A stretch of DNA of 64,000 nt from Campylorhamphus procurvoides (GCA_013396655.1 WBMV01001908.1:310325-374324), one strand, 5' to 3'; shown: positions 1 to 11,790, numbered from the stretch's first letter. Notes: generated from the letters alone by a model not told the origin. Made by a program: numbers and translations.

Positions 1-104
1 TGGAATAATGCTAGATGTCAAGTCAGCTGGTGTTGTTGCCATAGAGAGACCAATTCCCCTCAATTATTTTGGAGGAGTAATGATTAATAATGGAATTAAT
101 ATTT

Positions 105-184
105 TGTTTTGGGGGGTTTTCTTGGGGGGAGGAGGGTTAGGGGAGTTTTCGGGGCGGGGGGGGTTTGTGTTTTTTTTTTTTAAT
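105..184 (+). repeat. G-rich low-complexity tract with quadruplex potential, then T run
   Basis: Six runs of three or more G (111-116, 124-129, 134-136, 140-143, 151-154, 156-163) lie within about 53 bases of the + strand, and a run of about 12 T follows. Short loops between the G runs fit the usual pattern for an intramolecular G-quadruplex. The tract ends about 30 bases before a truncated CR1 copy. A short open frame crosses it and would encode a glycine/phenylalanine-rich peptide, which is an artefact of base composition. Homopolymers like these are also prone to sequencing error, so exact run lengths are uncertain. Confidence 0.75.
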
Positions 185-210
185 TTAAAAATCTAATTAG
201 CAATTTCTGA

Positions 211-346
211 CCCTGGAAGTGTTCAGGGCCAGGTTGGACTGGACTCTGAGCAACCTGTTTTAGTGAATGTTATCCCTTCCTCCAGCAGGGAGATTGGAAC
301 TAGATGATCCTTAAGGTCCCTTCTAACTGCAACCACTCTATGATTC
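211..346 (+). mobile_element. CR1 LINE, 3'-end fragment (severely 5'-truncated)
   Basis: This is about 136 bases of the CR1 3' end: the segment encoding the ORF2 C-terminus ('ctggaagtgttcagggccag'), a 'ggaactagatgatcc' block, 'ttaaggtcccttctaactgc', and a tail 'ctctatgattc' resembling the CR1 terminal octamer repeat. CR1 elements are non-LTR retrotransposons that copy from the 3' end and usually insert as short 5'-truncated pieces without clear target duplications, as here. It carries no functional coding capacity. The same 3' end type occurs in the copy ending at 11790. Confidence 0.9.
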
Positions 347-1617
347 AAAGATAATTAAACATGGTACAATTCACTAATTCAGATTAAATGTGTATTTCTC
401 TGTGATTCATGGTGTGCTGGATGCATTCAAAACATGAACGGACAATGCAGAAGTGGCACTAAATGAACAAGCTTGTTGGGTACAGTTGACAAGCCATCTG
501 CATTAGCATAGGCTTCACCACAGGTGACCCGGGAATACCCAGAACCCAGAGTAATGCCTGGTGGCTGACACACATGCTTTACTGCTCCGATGCCTAAAGT
601 GGTTACGTAAAAGTGATCCTAATGGTTTCCACAGGACTGGCTTGGAGTTTTGAATTGCAGCGAAAACAGCCTCTGTAGGAAGCAGACTGTCCAGGGATGC
701 AAAGGGAAAATACGCAAGGGGACATAAAAGAAATTTGAGCCATGTTCAAGTAAACTTGATTCACTGTAAATGTCACTGCAGATGAAGCTCTTCTAGAGTG
801 GTGCAAGAGCAGGCAGGATGTGATGGATGAGCTTTGTGCAGGTAGAAACCTACTGTGATGATTTCAAGTGGCATTCTCTGCAGGTGAGTTGCTGGCAAGA
901 CAGAAAGGTCGTATGTGTTTCTTACAAGAGAGGAAGCATTTTCATGTTGCATCACCCAGTTGGAGGATGAATTTCATTCATAAAGTCACAGACAGCATGT
1001 ACAAGTGTTGAGTGTTTTGTTCTCTTTCCCTCTTTTGGTAGAAACGTTTAGAAGCATTTTTCTTGACAATACTCTTTGTCAAAAATAACAAAGTCTTATG
1101 GAAAACACTGTATCATTTCGGACACTGAAATACAGCAACAAGGCTTGATAGAAAAACAACTACTGGTACATGATTGAATTATTTCAGTCTATCACGTTAA
1201 GGGAGACAGTGCTGGCTAGCACCTGATGTGTGTCAGTGCAGTGTTGTTTGGGCTGGGTTTTTATTAACATGAAAGTCCCCCTTCTTTCTCCTGGCAGTGT
1301 CAAGTAACACAGCATTAGCAGTGTAGGGTAGGTCTACACAGATTCTGGGGCTCTGTTCCTCTAGCAGAGATGCTCTGGTGCTCCTGGTCAGTGGAGGTTG
1401 CCAGTTTTCTGATGCAGTTTCTGTAAAATGCTCCTGGTTTCAGCTGTGATCGTGTTCTCAGGGGCATTCCAAGTTTTCCGTTCTTTGTCTCTGACCAAAG
1501 ATAAATCATAAAAGATAAAGATCTGATGCCTAGAATATATTAGAGCATTCTCAAATCTACAGCTCTTTTAATCAACATTAAAGATATATTTGGTTACTTT
1601 AATTAAAAACTGTTGTT
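347..1617. other. Single-copy noncoding stretch
   Basis: No gene or repeat recognised. Open frames on both strands are 60-67 codons long, overlap each other and resemble no known protein. There is no CpG cluster and no RNA gene signature. Confidence 0.6.
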
Positions 1618-1728
1618 ATGTAGCACTTAGGCATTTTGCTAGAGCACTTTACTTCATCATACTGGAGTGATTACTCAGAGTTGTCATCCAGGGTGTCTAG
1701 GATAGGTATTGTATTATTCATGTTATAG
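1618..1728 (-). repeat. MIR/CORE-SINE-like ancient repeat fragment
   Basis: The block reads like the reverse complement of the 3' half of a MIR-type SINE. It starts 'tagcacttaggcattttgct', has 'agagcactttact', then after a degraded middle 'ggataggtattgtattatt' and 'catgttatag'. These correspond in order to the antisense MIR landmarks (GCGCTTAC, GCACTTTACA, GGTAGGTATTATTATT, CATTTTACAG). Divergence is high, as expected for a repeat predating birds. The family is assigned from memory of the consensus, not from an alignment. Confidence 0.5.
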
Positions 1729-3281
1729 CTAATCACCTTCTGGTAAGTATAAAACCTCACATTTGCCAGCACTGTGATACTAACACTTAACTCCACAAGA
1801 AGTCCCTACTAGACACTCTCCTTGTGACAACAAGATTCTCAGGAATCACAGCGGAAAACAAGGGAGTGGGGTTTTGTCTAGACTTACCGTGTAGTAGACT
1901 ACTGCATAGTAGACTACTGCCTACTGCATATGCAGACACTGACACGTTTGCCCATAAGCTGCACTAGGAAAATGCAAGACCAAAATGATTCACAAACTGG
2001 GAGTGTGTTACTGAAGCCCCAACCTGAGGTGACACTGCAGGCCCCTTTCAAAGATGTATTAGTTGGAGGGCAGTAATCTGCTAAACTGTTGTAGTTATCA
2101 GCAATTTAATGCTGTATCACGTCTGCCTGATGGGGTCATTCCAAACCCTCAAAGATCAAAGTTTCTTAACAGGCACAAATGAAAGAAAGCATGGACAATA
2201 CCAGGGAATTGATGTCAACACCCCAGGAACCCTCTCTGACCCGAAGGGAATTGTTGAAATCCTGGGGAACCCCTAGTCAGATTGACTCTAGTTAGAAGAT
2301 AGGCACTGCTGCCTGAGAATGAAAAATCCATAAGAGGCAGGGAGAGGAAAAGTTAATGTAATATTAAAACTAGAAATATCCATTCTGTCAAATGAAATGC
2401 CCTGCTGTTTGATCCCATTTACTGGAGTAAGGCTTGGGTTTTAGATTACATGTCGAATATAATTTTGCACTGTGAACATGAAATGTGAAACTGTCCTTTA
2501 AGGGAAAAAAAGATCAGCTCAGCTCAAAGTGGCTGACTAATAGTGGTGTCTCTTGCATAATGGTTCCAAATCTGGCAGCCAGCCACAGCTTCCAATGAGT
2601 GTTTGGAAAGTGGCCATGGCCACTGACAGCAGTGTCCAGTGCTGACTCAGGTACCTCCATCTCCCTTGGAAGCATCCCTGTTTTACATGGGACTCTGCCA
2701 GTGGACCCAGAAAGCAGAGCACCTCTGCACTTCCTGTATGACCTCCTGGCATCACCTGCAGGGAGCTCATCTGGGGGAGGAGCCACAGGGTTTGTGCAGA
2801 AAAAGATTTCTGTAATTCTCACACAGTCTGAGCAATAGCAATCAAGTGACCACACCTCATTGTGGGTTTCCTGAGTTACATCAAGAGTCACCAGCCTGTG
2901 AGTATAATAGTACAAAACCAAGCTTCCTTTCTTTTCTTGTGGAACAACACTTCTGAATACATATTCAAACTTATTTCAAGAGGTCATCTTCCTCTTACAA
3001 GCCATTTCTCTGCCTTATTTTATTATCCTGTCTTATTGTATCTTTGCTAAGTGTGCCTGTTGGGATGTGAAGGCAGCATTAGCACCTGTGTTTCTATTGT
3101 TGTACTTTCTGTCTCTCTCCGCCTGAATTTTCATGCTAGAAGAAATTTTAAGGGTGATTATCTACCTTCGTGATGTGATGGGAAGATTCAATCATTCTGT
3201 GCTTTAAATTAGAAGCCTTGAACACCTCGAATAGAAGGCTGTCCCCATGGGCAATTTTTAATTAAGTTTTCTCTCATTGGT
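1729..3281. other. Single-copy noncoding stretch
   Basis: Apart from the short tandem palindrome at 1892-1935, nothing is recognised. The longest open frame (minus strand, 2514-2921, 135 codons) overlaps an open frame on the + strand (2599-2838). It has no recognisable motif and is probably a chance opening. Confidence 0.55.
1892..1935. repeat. Tandem 15-bp repeat with palindromic unit
   Basis: The unit 'tagtagactactgca' occurs at 1892-1906, is repeated with one change at 1907-1921, and is followed by a partial third copy 'tactgcatatgcag'. Each full unit contains AGTAG-A-CTACT, a perfect inverted repeat around one central base. The array could fold into small hairpins or arise by slippage. 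No function is implied. Confidence 0.85.
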
Positions 3282-3358
3282 TATATATTATAATCTGTAC
3301 TAATGTCTAGGTCTCAAGGCAGATCTAGGCTGCATTGTGCAAGGTGCTGTATGAACCT
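3282..3358 (-). repeat. Ancient amniote MIR-related SINE tail fragment
   Basis: The segment runs from an AT-rich start through 'gtactaatgtctaggtctca' and 'gatctaggctgcattgtgca' to 'aggtgctgtatgaac'. This follows the antisense tail of a SINE family common in turtles, crocodilians and birds (A-rich tail, a 'cctagaggccccaa' block, 'gatcagggccccattgtgc', 'taggtgctgtacaaac'). The copy at 10875-10982 belongs to the same family. Its age is inferred from the heavy divergence. Confidence 0.55.
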
Positions 3359-6300
3359 GGGGAAAGGAATTAATTTTAGCTGATTTTAGCCATCTGAAAT
3401 TGAAGCACCTATGCTGTGCTTGTTGAAAGGGTTCTCTCTACAGCGTAAAAGACAACAGCAAACCAGCCCATTCTGTGATATATATTATAGAAAAGTAGGC
3501 TCAATCTTCTTCTACGGGTGCCTCTGTCCATTAACTGTGGGAATCTAAATAAGAAGCTTGTTTTTGTGTCAGTTTAAGGATGCTCAGGTGAGAATTGGCC
3601 CTGGTGCGTGGCCTTTTTCACCACAGCAGGAAACCACCCTGAGCCCATCTGAATTCCAATTTCTGCAGCAAACAATGAGGCAAGAGGAACTAGAAAAACA
3701 GTACTGAGTGGTGACATTATTTGCATGTTTCAAAGTAGAGAGGGAAGAAGCACTTAGGCCTTCTGCACCCTTATCTCAGTGTTGGTTAGATTCAAACAGT
3801 ATCTCCCTGGTTCAGCAAAGATGAAACCTGGTTTACCCAGGATGAGCTGGGATCCCAAAGGGCACTATTTGCAAAGGTTTCTATTCAATTATGTCTTACT
3901 TTCCTCATGAAGGGGGCAGAACTTGAGGAAGCCTTGCAGATCTTTGCAAAGATCTTTGATTTTCTCCCTACAGGAAGCTCTTCACACCAAAATTAGATTT
4001 TGGCATGTTGCTCTCTGTGTGATTGTCCAAATGAAGCCCTTGATTTTGTCACAGTCTGATATCTGCACCAGGTAGTCCATCCTCAAGAGCCTGTCCTTGA
4101 CAGCTTTTTAATCAGATGAATGGTCAATTACAGAGTTGAATTGAGTGAGTTAAGCATAATGGATCATTTATTTTTCACTTTTACTCTCTTCTTCTATTTA
4201 CAGATTTTTCTGGGAATAGACGAGGATTTCCTCTAATGTCTTTGTTATTTGAAATGATTCATGCATTTTGCTAGCAAATAAGTCTTAGCCTGTAGATTGT
4301 TCACCAGTAATTTGCTGAGGATATTTGGAATGCATGCAATGTTGGTTAGATACATAATTCACTTCATATTGTTTCTGTGCCCTGATTGTATAATTTATAT
4401 AACAAAATACAGGGCAAATTATGAATTTTACAATTGCTTGAACAATGAGAAATTTACTCTCAGTGAATATTTGCAGATTCAGTCTCAACATTCATTTTTC
4501 ATGAGCGTGCATTCTGGCAGCGATGTTTTGCTACAATATTTCTGGAAAGCAAACACAAAAAGGATCTTGAATATAGACATAAGGGTTGGGGAAACAAACT
4601 TGCATTCAATAGAAGGCTCCTGCTGGATTTGTCCAGGACTGCTGCTGTGTTGTTTTGCCCAGCCTGTCATCTCATTGATGGTCTGAAGAATGAAAGTGTC
4701 TGTCAGTGGAAATGAAAGGAAGTGAGAAAAAAATGAAAGTCACTATGAACTCATCCCCAGCTCAGCGATTCAGGACTCCAAGTCCTGCAATGGATGGCTG
4801 TAACAGAAACTCCCCCCAGATATCTTCTCTGCTTTTTTGGGAGATCTTCCCTCCACACTAACTGTGCTTTCCTATTCTTTTAGCCAACACAGACATTCAC
4901 GTTCTTTTCTGTTTTCCTATGATTATGCCCCTGCATGCTGTGGAGCAGTGACAGCTGGACTCAGGCCATTGGAGGAACTTCACAACTGCCTGCGGGCTCC
5001 CCAAGGGGGCAGGTGGCATTCCTCTGCCTGCACAGGCCCCAGGCTCGGGAAGGCTTCAGGGGGGGAAAGGGAGAAGCATCTGGCTCCCTACTGTGGCTGA
5101 GCAAACCTCTAAGCACAATGGGACAGCCAGCGAACCAGACTTGGGCCATGCTGCCAAGTGTAGTGCAGCACTGGCAACTCTGGAGCAATCTCTTGAGAAA
5201 TTGGAGGTTGCTGGGTTGGGATTTGGTTTTTTTTTTTNGGTTGTCTTTAATTCCTTCACAATTGAGCTTTACTGAGTCACTCAAGCAAAGTATGGCAAAG
5301 CTTGAAAGCTCTGAAGACATCACTTATTTTTACAAATCCTGCAATAAGTCAGTTTAGTTGTTCTGAGGTTGTTTTAAAATTTCAGGTATTTATTTTTTCT
5401 GGTTTTCCCACTCCTTTTAGCTGGAGAGTCCTTTGGTCCTAAGCCTCAGAGTAGCCTAGGTAACATGGTGGATAAAAATCATGGCATTCACTTGAAATGT
5501 TAAGGTCCCCTCCCTGCTGGTCTCCTGCGGACCCCTGGAAAGGTAGAGTGGAAAGGCTGGAAGAGCTACTGTATGGATCCACCAGGAAACCAGAGCCAAA
5601 ATTTTTAATCAAGCTTTGCCCTTTGTCTATATGTGCCTATGAATGTCCATGAACAGCACTGGCCCAATGCTGAGTTACTAGAAGAAAGCAGACAAAATCC
5701 TCCAAATATAGTTGCATCCCAGTGTTGCTAATTCTGAGCACTATTTTCCAAGCCACTTGCTAGTGCCCAGGAAAACCAGTTCTGCCCTGCTGCTTCATCT
5801 AGCTTTGGAGAATTTATTCCTTTTGGATTATTTTCTTTCGCAAAGCTGGTGGTATGAATGCAATCAGTCTATACTGGGGATTAATAGAGCCTTATTTGAC
5901 CCTTGTTGCCAAAAATGCAGATAACTGGGGCTAAATTTTTCATTATTGTGATGGCACTGAAATTGGAGGAATTGCATCAACATTGCAGTTGGCCAAGGTT
6001 ATCCATCTGGACAATTGAAACATATGTGCCTTTATGGGCTTGCCCCTGCATTCAAGGCTTCACACCAGCATTGCATGTCCCTGTTCACCAGTGATACTTC
6101 CTCTGTGGCAGAATGCACTCCATGCCACACACCATCAGTGATGAGACAACTGCTGAAGGAACTGATTGGCAGTTCCTTAACAGAGGTATAGGAACATGTC
6201 TGCTCCAGGCAAGGAAGTGAAAGAGGATGCAATCTCTTTTGCCAGCCTGCACAGAGCATGGAGCAGCAGCAGCCTCTCCGTGCAGTGGCTGCTCTCTCTG
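3359..6300. other. Single-copy noncoding stretch
   Basis: No recognised gene. Open frames of up to 140 codons occur around 4297-5357, but they run on both strands at once, and one crosses a T run containing the undetermined base at 5238. The 4930-5110 part is relatively GC-rich but not CpG-rich, so it is not a CpG island. Confidence 0.55.
5227..5238. other. Homopolymer T run ending in an undetermined base (N)
   Basis: A run of T ends in the only N of the window, at 5238. This is probably an unresolved homopolymer length or base call in the assembly. Any reading frame crossing it is unreliable. Confidence 0.95.
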
Positions 6301-6317
6301 TACACGCCTGGCTGCAA

Positions 6318-6480
6318 CCTTTAATTAACTTCCCTCACTGAGCGGAGCCGTCGCTAATGAACCGGCTAATTTTGAGGGCAGGGGGCATGTTCCATCATTT
6401 AGTGCATTCGTGTGATTCCAGAATCCCATAATACCCCGTTTTCCTCATCAGTTAGTTCCTTTTCTAATTTTTATATTTAT
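6318..6480. promoter_or_regulatory. Candidate conserved noncoding element (homeodomain sites, CpG cluster)
   Basis: The stretch contains 'ttaattaact', 'cgctaatga' and 'ggctaatttt', all TAAT-type homeodomain cores. It also has four CpG dinucleotides within about 22 bases (6343-6364), although the surrounding DNA is strongly CpG-depleted. Retained CpGs and clustered TAAT cores are typical of conserved developmental enhancers, but neither is proof. No gene is nearby to suggest a target. This is inference only. Confidence 0.25.
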
Positions 6481-7682
6481 AACTCTACGTCTCTCCTTTC
6501 CCACATGGGCTTCAATTACATTTCTGCAAAAATCTCTCTGAGCTGGATCCAAAACTCCAGTTCAAGATTTACCAATATCTAATCTCAGGAGAGAAGTGCC
6601 ATGTGAAGTACAAACCCCAAACTGGATTTATGTGCTTACTTGGAATTAACACAAGCCTCTGAATGAGATTTCTCTCCTTACTCAGAATGGATTCTGTCCA
6701 TAACTACTCTGACAAAAATAAAATAAACTGGCTTTTTTCTTCTTGTTGTTCACCATTTGCTATTGTCAAAACACCACTGTTTTCACCAGGGAGCAAAGGT
6801 GGTGCATACGATTGGAGGTTTAATATCTAATACAGCCTCTAGCTGTGTCTCCAAAGAGATGTAAACCTCACCAATGTGGCATCCTGAATTTTTTTTTCCA
6901 TTGCTTTGTGGGTTTTTTAACCTCATCTTATTCTCAAGCCAGCTTGTCCTAGAAACTTCAGATGAAGTTTAGTAGAAAGGTCTTGGAATCAATTTTGAGA
7001 GAAGGAAAAGCTCTGAGGGAACATACCTTTAGGAATCTCAAAAACTTCAAAATGACATGAATTCTAGAAGATACCCAAACAGCAAGCAAGGGCTGAAGGA
7101 AGCTTGTGGTTTCAGGTGAACAAACACAATTAAAGTGGTGTCTTTCACCCAAACTATCTGTCAGGAAATCCCACCACCTCCGCTTTTGCTTATTGCACTC
7201 GGTTAGTGATTGTCTCCTTCAGTGGGAGAAGCTCCTCAGTGTTACTGACAAGGTGGGAACATCCAGGTTTTGGGAGGTTGGGCAGAAAGGAGGATCTCAC
7301 CACTCACTTTGCTTCAGTAACAAAATGGGTAGCAGGGACCAAGTTTAGGAGAACTCATTACACAGCACCCAGCAGCAGGCATGAAGTAGTCTCTTAGAGG
7401 CCACATGATTATAAAGCATCTTGTGGGAGCTTTATGAGCTGTGGTCTGGAGAAAAACTTCTGCAGATCCCTCACCCTCCCTTATCACCTTTCAGCTATGG
7501 AAGAGAGCAAGGAGAAGAAAGCTTCTTTTGAGTAAAGAAAATAGAAAATGTTTTGGCCTGCATGGAAAGGAAATTACAGATGCTGCAGCTGGTTGTGACG
7601 AACAAGTTGGATCCCAAGGCAAGGAATGAAGCGAAGATTAAGCTAGAGGAGGTCCACAGGCAGCAAGAAGGGAGGCAGTAAT
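6481..7682. other. Single-copy noncoding stretch
   Basis: Nothing recognised. Open frames of 60-80 codons at 7106-7629 have no family resemblance. Confidence 0.55.
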
Positions 7683-7850
7683 ATAGCTAGCTATTTGCTC
7701 AATTAATTGTCATTTGTTTAATTTGTAATTTAGAAATTAAATGATTTTTTGTGATGCATTCAGAGGAAATTTCCCGAGGTGCCGCATGCAGTTAGCTAAA
7801 ATGAAAGATGATATCCTGTGATTAGCAAAATGATTATTGCACTCTGGGCT
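7683..7850. promoter_or_regulatory. Candidate conserved noncoding element (AT-rich, TAAT cores)
   Basis: A dense series of TAAT/ATTA cores ('caattaattgtcatt', 'tttaatttgtaattt', 'gaaattaaatga', 'tgtgattagc', 'atgattattgc') surrounds a CpG-retaining segment 'ttcccgaggtgccgcatgc'. The mix resembles vertebrate enhancer-like conserved elements. It is followed directly by the longest open frame in the window (7837-8313, 158 codons), which I do not consider coding. Confidence 0.22.
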
Positions 7851-10800
7851 GAGGGGGGCTGCTATGGCAAGGCGTAGCTTAGCAGCACATCTCTCTAGTC
7901 TTAAACCTGTAAAGAAAACTGCCTTGTCCAGCCATACAGGGGCTACTCTGTCAGTCACACATAGGCCACCTGAGCTGGGACTGAGGCTCCTTCACACTCC
8001 ACACTCACACAGTCAGACCAGATTTCCTTACCAGCTCCATAGCAGAGACTCAGATGTTCCCATCCTTAAAATAATTCAATCATGGTGGAATAACAAAATA
8101 ACAGCTCAACTTGGTGCCTCCGAGGAGGGACCGGGAACAAAGGAAACCCTGAGCTTTTATCCCCTCAGCTCCTGCTGTGTCTCTGAGTGTTGGGTTGCCT
8201 GGATGGGACACAAGTCCCCAGGCTCTTTGCATGGGGCCCCACCTAGAGCTCGACCTGCAGGTCCCCTGCAGCTGCACAGTGGATGTAATCCTCAACAAAC
8301 CCTACTTACTTAGCCTGCAAAGTTAGACATGATGCTGGAGGGGGGCTGGCTGGGGTTGCTCCCTCCTATTTGGCAGGTTGTGTAAGACCAACATGCTTTC
8401 TCAATGTCTTGACTGTCTTAGTCTGATTTCTGATGGTGAAGGCACTGCATGAGAACACAGGAAACACAGGAAAAATGGGAAGCATGAAAAATGTGAGAAA
8501 AGTGAGGAGAGGACAAATAGAAGGTGCAGCCGCCAAGGCTGTGCAGGGAAGAGCTCCTCTGTGTCAGAGGCAGAGGGGGACGAGCATTGTGTCCATCCTG
8601 GCTTCCATGAAGAGATGAAGGCTTTTGTGTACGTCAGGGAGTTGACTTTTTGCAAACAGGAATCATCCTTCAGCAAGAAGATGAACAGAGGAATAGGACC
8701 AAGAAGGACAAGAAAATTATTTGAGGAATGTCTTCCATATGTTCTGATTGAGGGTGCAATGCCAGTATTACTGCTGATTTTGTTGTTGTCATTATTTAGA
8801 AGGGAGGAAGACTTAATTCAAGAGACTATAATGAGCTCTTAGGAGAAATTGAGGGAGGCTTGAGAAGAACATGAAGATACACAACAGCTAAAATAGCCAG
8901 TTCCTGATATTGGTCTTGGTTTAAACCTTAGTGATGTTAAAGAAATGAAAAAAAGGTTCAATAATGAAGTGCAAACAAACATGAAATGCAGTGTCATCTT
9001 ATTAACCATTACCAAAATTATTTCTTTTTACTTTTAACTCTGTATTGAGTCTATTGATTCCAGCTGACTTTCGAGCAGTAATCTGTTCAAAGACACTTAT
9101 GTACTTTAGCATTTTCTCATCAGAGGAACAAAATGCTGAAAGCAAATATTGACTCTGGTGTATGGAAGTTAAAATGTATACTGCAAACTTGTGATTTTGT
9201 ACTGCATGTTTTAATGTAGAGAGAGAAGTACTGCTGCTAAGCCAGAAACAGGAGATGAATATTAATAAGTCAATGAGTCCCCTATCTTTCATGAAAGCAT
9301 AAAGAATATAGAAATATCAGATCATATTAAAAAGGAGGTACATATTAAAAACAGTTGTTGAAATGCAAAACACTAAGAGAACCTACATAATTTGAGCTTC
9401 AGCTTTGCCTCACTTATAGACCAGGAATGTTTGTGAGTGGGATCACACATAGTCCTCTAGTGACAGAATAATATACTGCAAATGCATATAGGACCCTGCA
9501 GGATTTCAAAATCGTTCCAGATCAGAAAACATCAAGGTCATGATCATTATAAAAGAGAGAAGCTGGTCAGTAAGTTTCAGAAATGGACAGACATCCATAG
9601 GCACAATTCTGAGTGCCCTATTCTACCTGGGGCAAAGAATCATTTGGTGGCAATAGTCCTGCACTCTGTATCAGAGCATCATTTGCACCTGGACAGAACA
9701 ATTGTTTAATCTGAAGTGAACTTAGTGCAGTACCAGAAACTACACAGGGGGAAGGCAGAGACAAGCTGAACCCATTATTATTTACTATTAACATTATTAG
9801 ACTTCAAAGTTGCAGTAAATTGAGAGATCAGAATTTCTTCTGGCTAGACACTGGACAAAGAGAGACAAAAAAGTTATATGTCTTCCCCCCTCTCCCTCCT
9901 GCTCCCTTTTTTTTCCCCCTCTCAGTGCTCCATCTGGGAAATACACAGGGTAATAACTCAAACCCCCTATACCTAGCCTCCCTGAAGTCACGTTTTTTTA
10001 ATCTTACATAAGGTCAGCAGTGCTTGGAAACCTGAAGCTCTGGATTTCACCAGAGGAACTGAGATTAAAGTGCCTGTGCATACATTACCCATAGGGTGAG
10101 CGAAATAATGTAAGGTTTGTGAAGGGATGTGTATTTACCTGTGTAAGTGATTTCTGGATGGAGGGAATAAGCACCACAGCCACTGCTACACATTTGAAGC
10201 TGCAGCTTCTAGTTTTGCCACTGCTGATGCTTTTAATTCCCATATATATTCTCAATCACTCCCCACACTAAAGGACACAAATTGTTTCTTCAGCATAACT
10301 GTAGAAGACTTAAGAAAGAAACTTCTCACAGAGCCAACACATGCTTCACACTATGTAGAAATGTCTCAGAGGAATGAAAGAAGAGCCGGACTGGCTCTGA
10401 GCAACACTGAGCCTAACTAAGCCTCCTGTTTCTGATGTGCCCCAGTTGGAATGCACAAAAGAGAAGAAATAGAGCCAGCACACTGTGATGCTCACATACA
10501 TCACTGAATGTATTGAGTCTTCCTAAGGCAGAAGTTGCACGCAGATCATCATCTTAAATAGCCATTAGTGCACCTGCTCTGCATAGAGGATGCATGGACT
10601 TATCATTGTCCAAATTCCACCTCCTCCACTAGACAAAGTTTCCTTTCTTTGCTGCCTCTGAAAATTCTTTTTAACACTCAAGATAAATGTGAGACAATAA
10701 AGCTCAGCTTTTAGAGCACTTTTCATGCAAAATGGACCCTTAAGCAATTTGCTGAGTTAAATCACATAGTTACAGAATTAAATAATGTAAATTTAATTTT

Positions 10801-10874
10801 TCGGCTTTAATGTATTAGTTCTTATTTTATTGCTACTGTCCAATTTGAATGATTCTTTCCCTTCTTTTTAGTGC
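7851..10874. other. Single-copy noncoding stretch
   Basis: The 158-codon open frame at 7837-8313 (+) is the longest in the window. It is overlapped by a 72-codon frame on the other strand, has no signal peptide or domain I recognise, and lies in ordinary composition. Two pyrimidine-rich runs occur near 9880-9925. No RNA gene was seen. Confidence 0.5.
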
Positions 10875-10982
10875 TATTATTTAATATTTATATAACAGTG
10901 CTAATCAGAGGTCTCAATAAGACTGATCTAAGTGTTGTACAGACTGAGTAGTCATGTTATGCTCTTCAAGATCAGATCTAAA
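10875..10982 (-). repeat. Ancient amniote MIR-related SINE tail fragment, abutted by CR1
   Basis: In order: 'ttatttaatatttatataac', 'agtgctaatcagaggtctca', 'ataagactgatcta', 'agtgttgtacagactgagta' and 'gctcttcaagatcagatcta'. This tracks the antisense tail of the same old SINE family as 3282-3358 (AT-rich tail, TAGAGGCCCCAA-like block, GTGCTGTACAGAC-like block, then an AAGAGCTTACAATCTAAA-like block). It stops where CR1 sequence starts, so the CR1 probably inserted at or just beside the end of this element. Confidence 0.6.
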
Positions 10983-11790
10983 AGGATCGGATGCTGTCCA
11001 GAGAAACTTGGAGAAGCTTGAGATGTGGGCCCACGGGGATCTCCCAGGGTTTAACAAGACCAAGTGCAAGGTGCTGCACCTGGGTCAGAGCAACCCTCAG
11101 TAGCAATACAGGCTGCTGAGAAGGACTTGGGGGAACTGGTGGGTGAGAGGCTGGACATGAGCCCAAAATATGTGCTCACAGCCTAGAAAGTCAATTGTAT
11201 CCTGGGCTGCATCAAAAGCAGTGAGGCCAGCAGGTTGAGGGAGGTGATTCTGCCACTTTACTCTGGTGAGACTCCACCTGGAGTTCTGCAGCCACCTCTG
11301 AAGTTCTCAGCACAGGAAGGACAACTGACCTGTTGGAGTGAGTCCAGAGCAGGGCCATGAAGATGATCAGTGTGATGGAGTACCTCTCCTGTGAGGAAAA
11401 ACTGAGAGAGTTGAGTTTGTTCACCCTGAGAAGGGTGACCTAATTGCAGACTTACAGTACTTGAAAGGAGCTTACTAGAAAGATGGAGGGAGACTATTTA
11501 CAAGGGTGTGGAGTCACAAGGGGGAATGGCTTCAAACTGATGGAGAGTAGGTTTAGATTAGATATGAGGAAAAAAGTCTTCCCTGTGAGGGTGGTGTGTC
11601 ACTGGCACAGGTTACCTGGAAAAGCTGTGGCTGCCCCTGGATCCCTGGAAGTGTCCAAGGCCAGATTGGTCTGGGCTTGGAACAACCTGGTCTAGTGGAA
11701 GGTGTCCCTGCCAATGGCAGGAGGATTGGAACTAAATGATTTTTAAGGTCCTTTCCAACCCAAAACATTCTATGACTCTATAATTCTATG
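10983..11790 (+). mobile_element. CR1 LINE, 5'-truncated copy (about 0.8 kb)
   Basis: The block starts within the C-terminal part of CR1 ORF2 ('gatgctgtccagagaaactt', then 'caagtgcaaggtgctgcacc') and continues through the rest of the ORF2 3' region. It ends with 'ggaactaaatgatttttaag', 'gtcctttccaaccc' and an 'attctatg'-type tail at about 11768-11790. The ORF2 frame is broken by many stops and indels, and the open frames within it are 62-71 codons at most. It is inactive. The missing 5' part is the usual result of incomplete reverse transcription in this family. Confidence 0.95.

Noticed and set aside
2514..2921. 135-codon minus-strand frame
   Set aside because: Overlaps open frames on both strands and has no familiar motif.
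7837..8313. 158-codon open frame on the + strand, the longest in the window
   Set aside because: No recognisable domain, an overlapping open frame on the other strand, ordinary composition, and a length reachable by chance in 64 kb.
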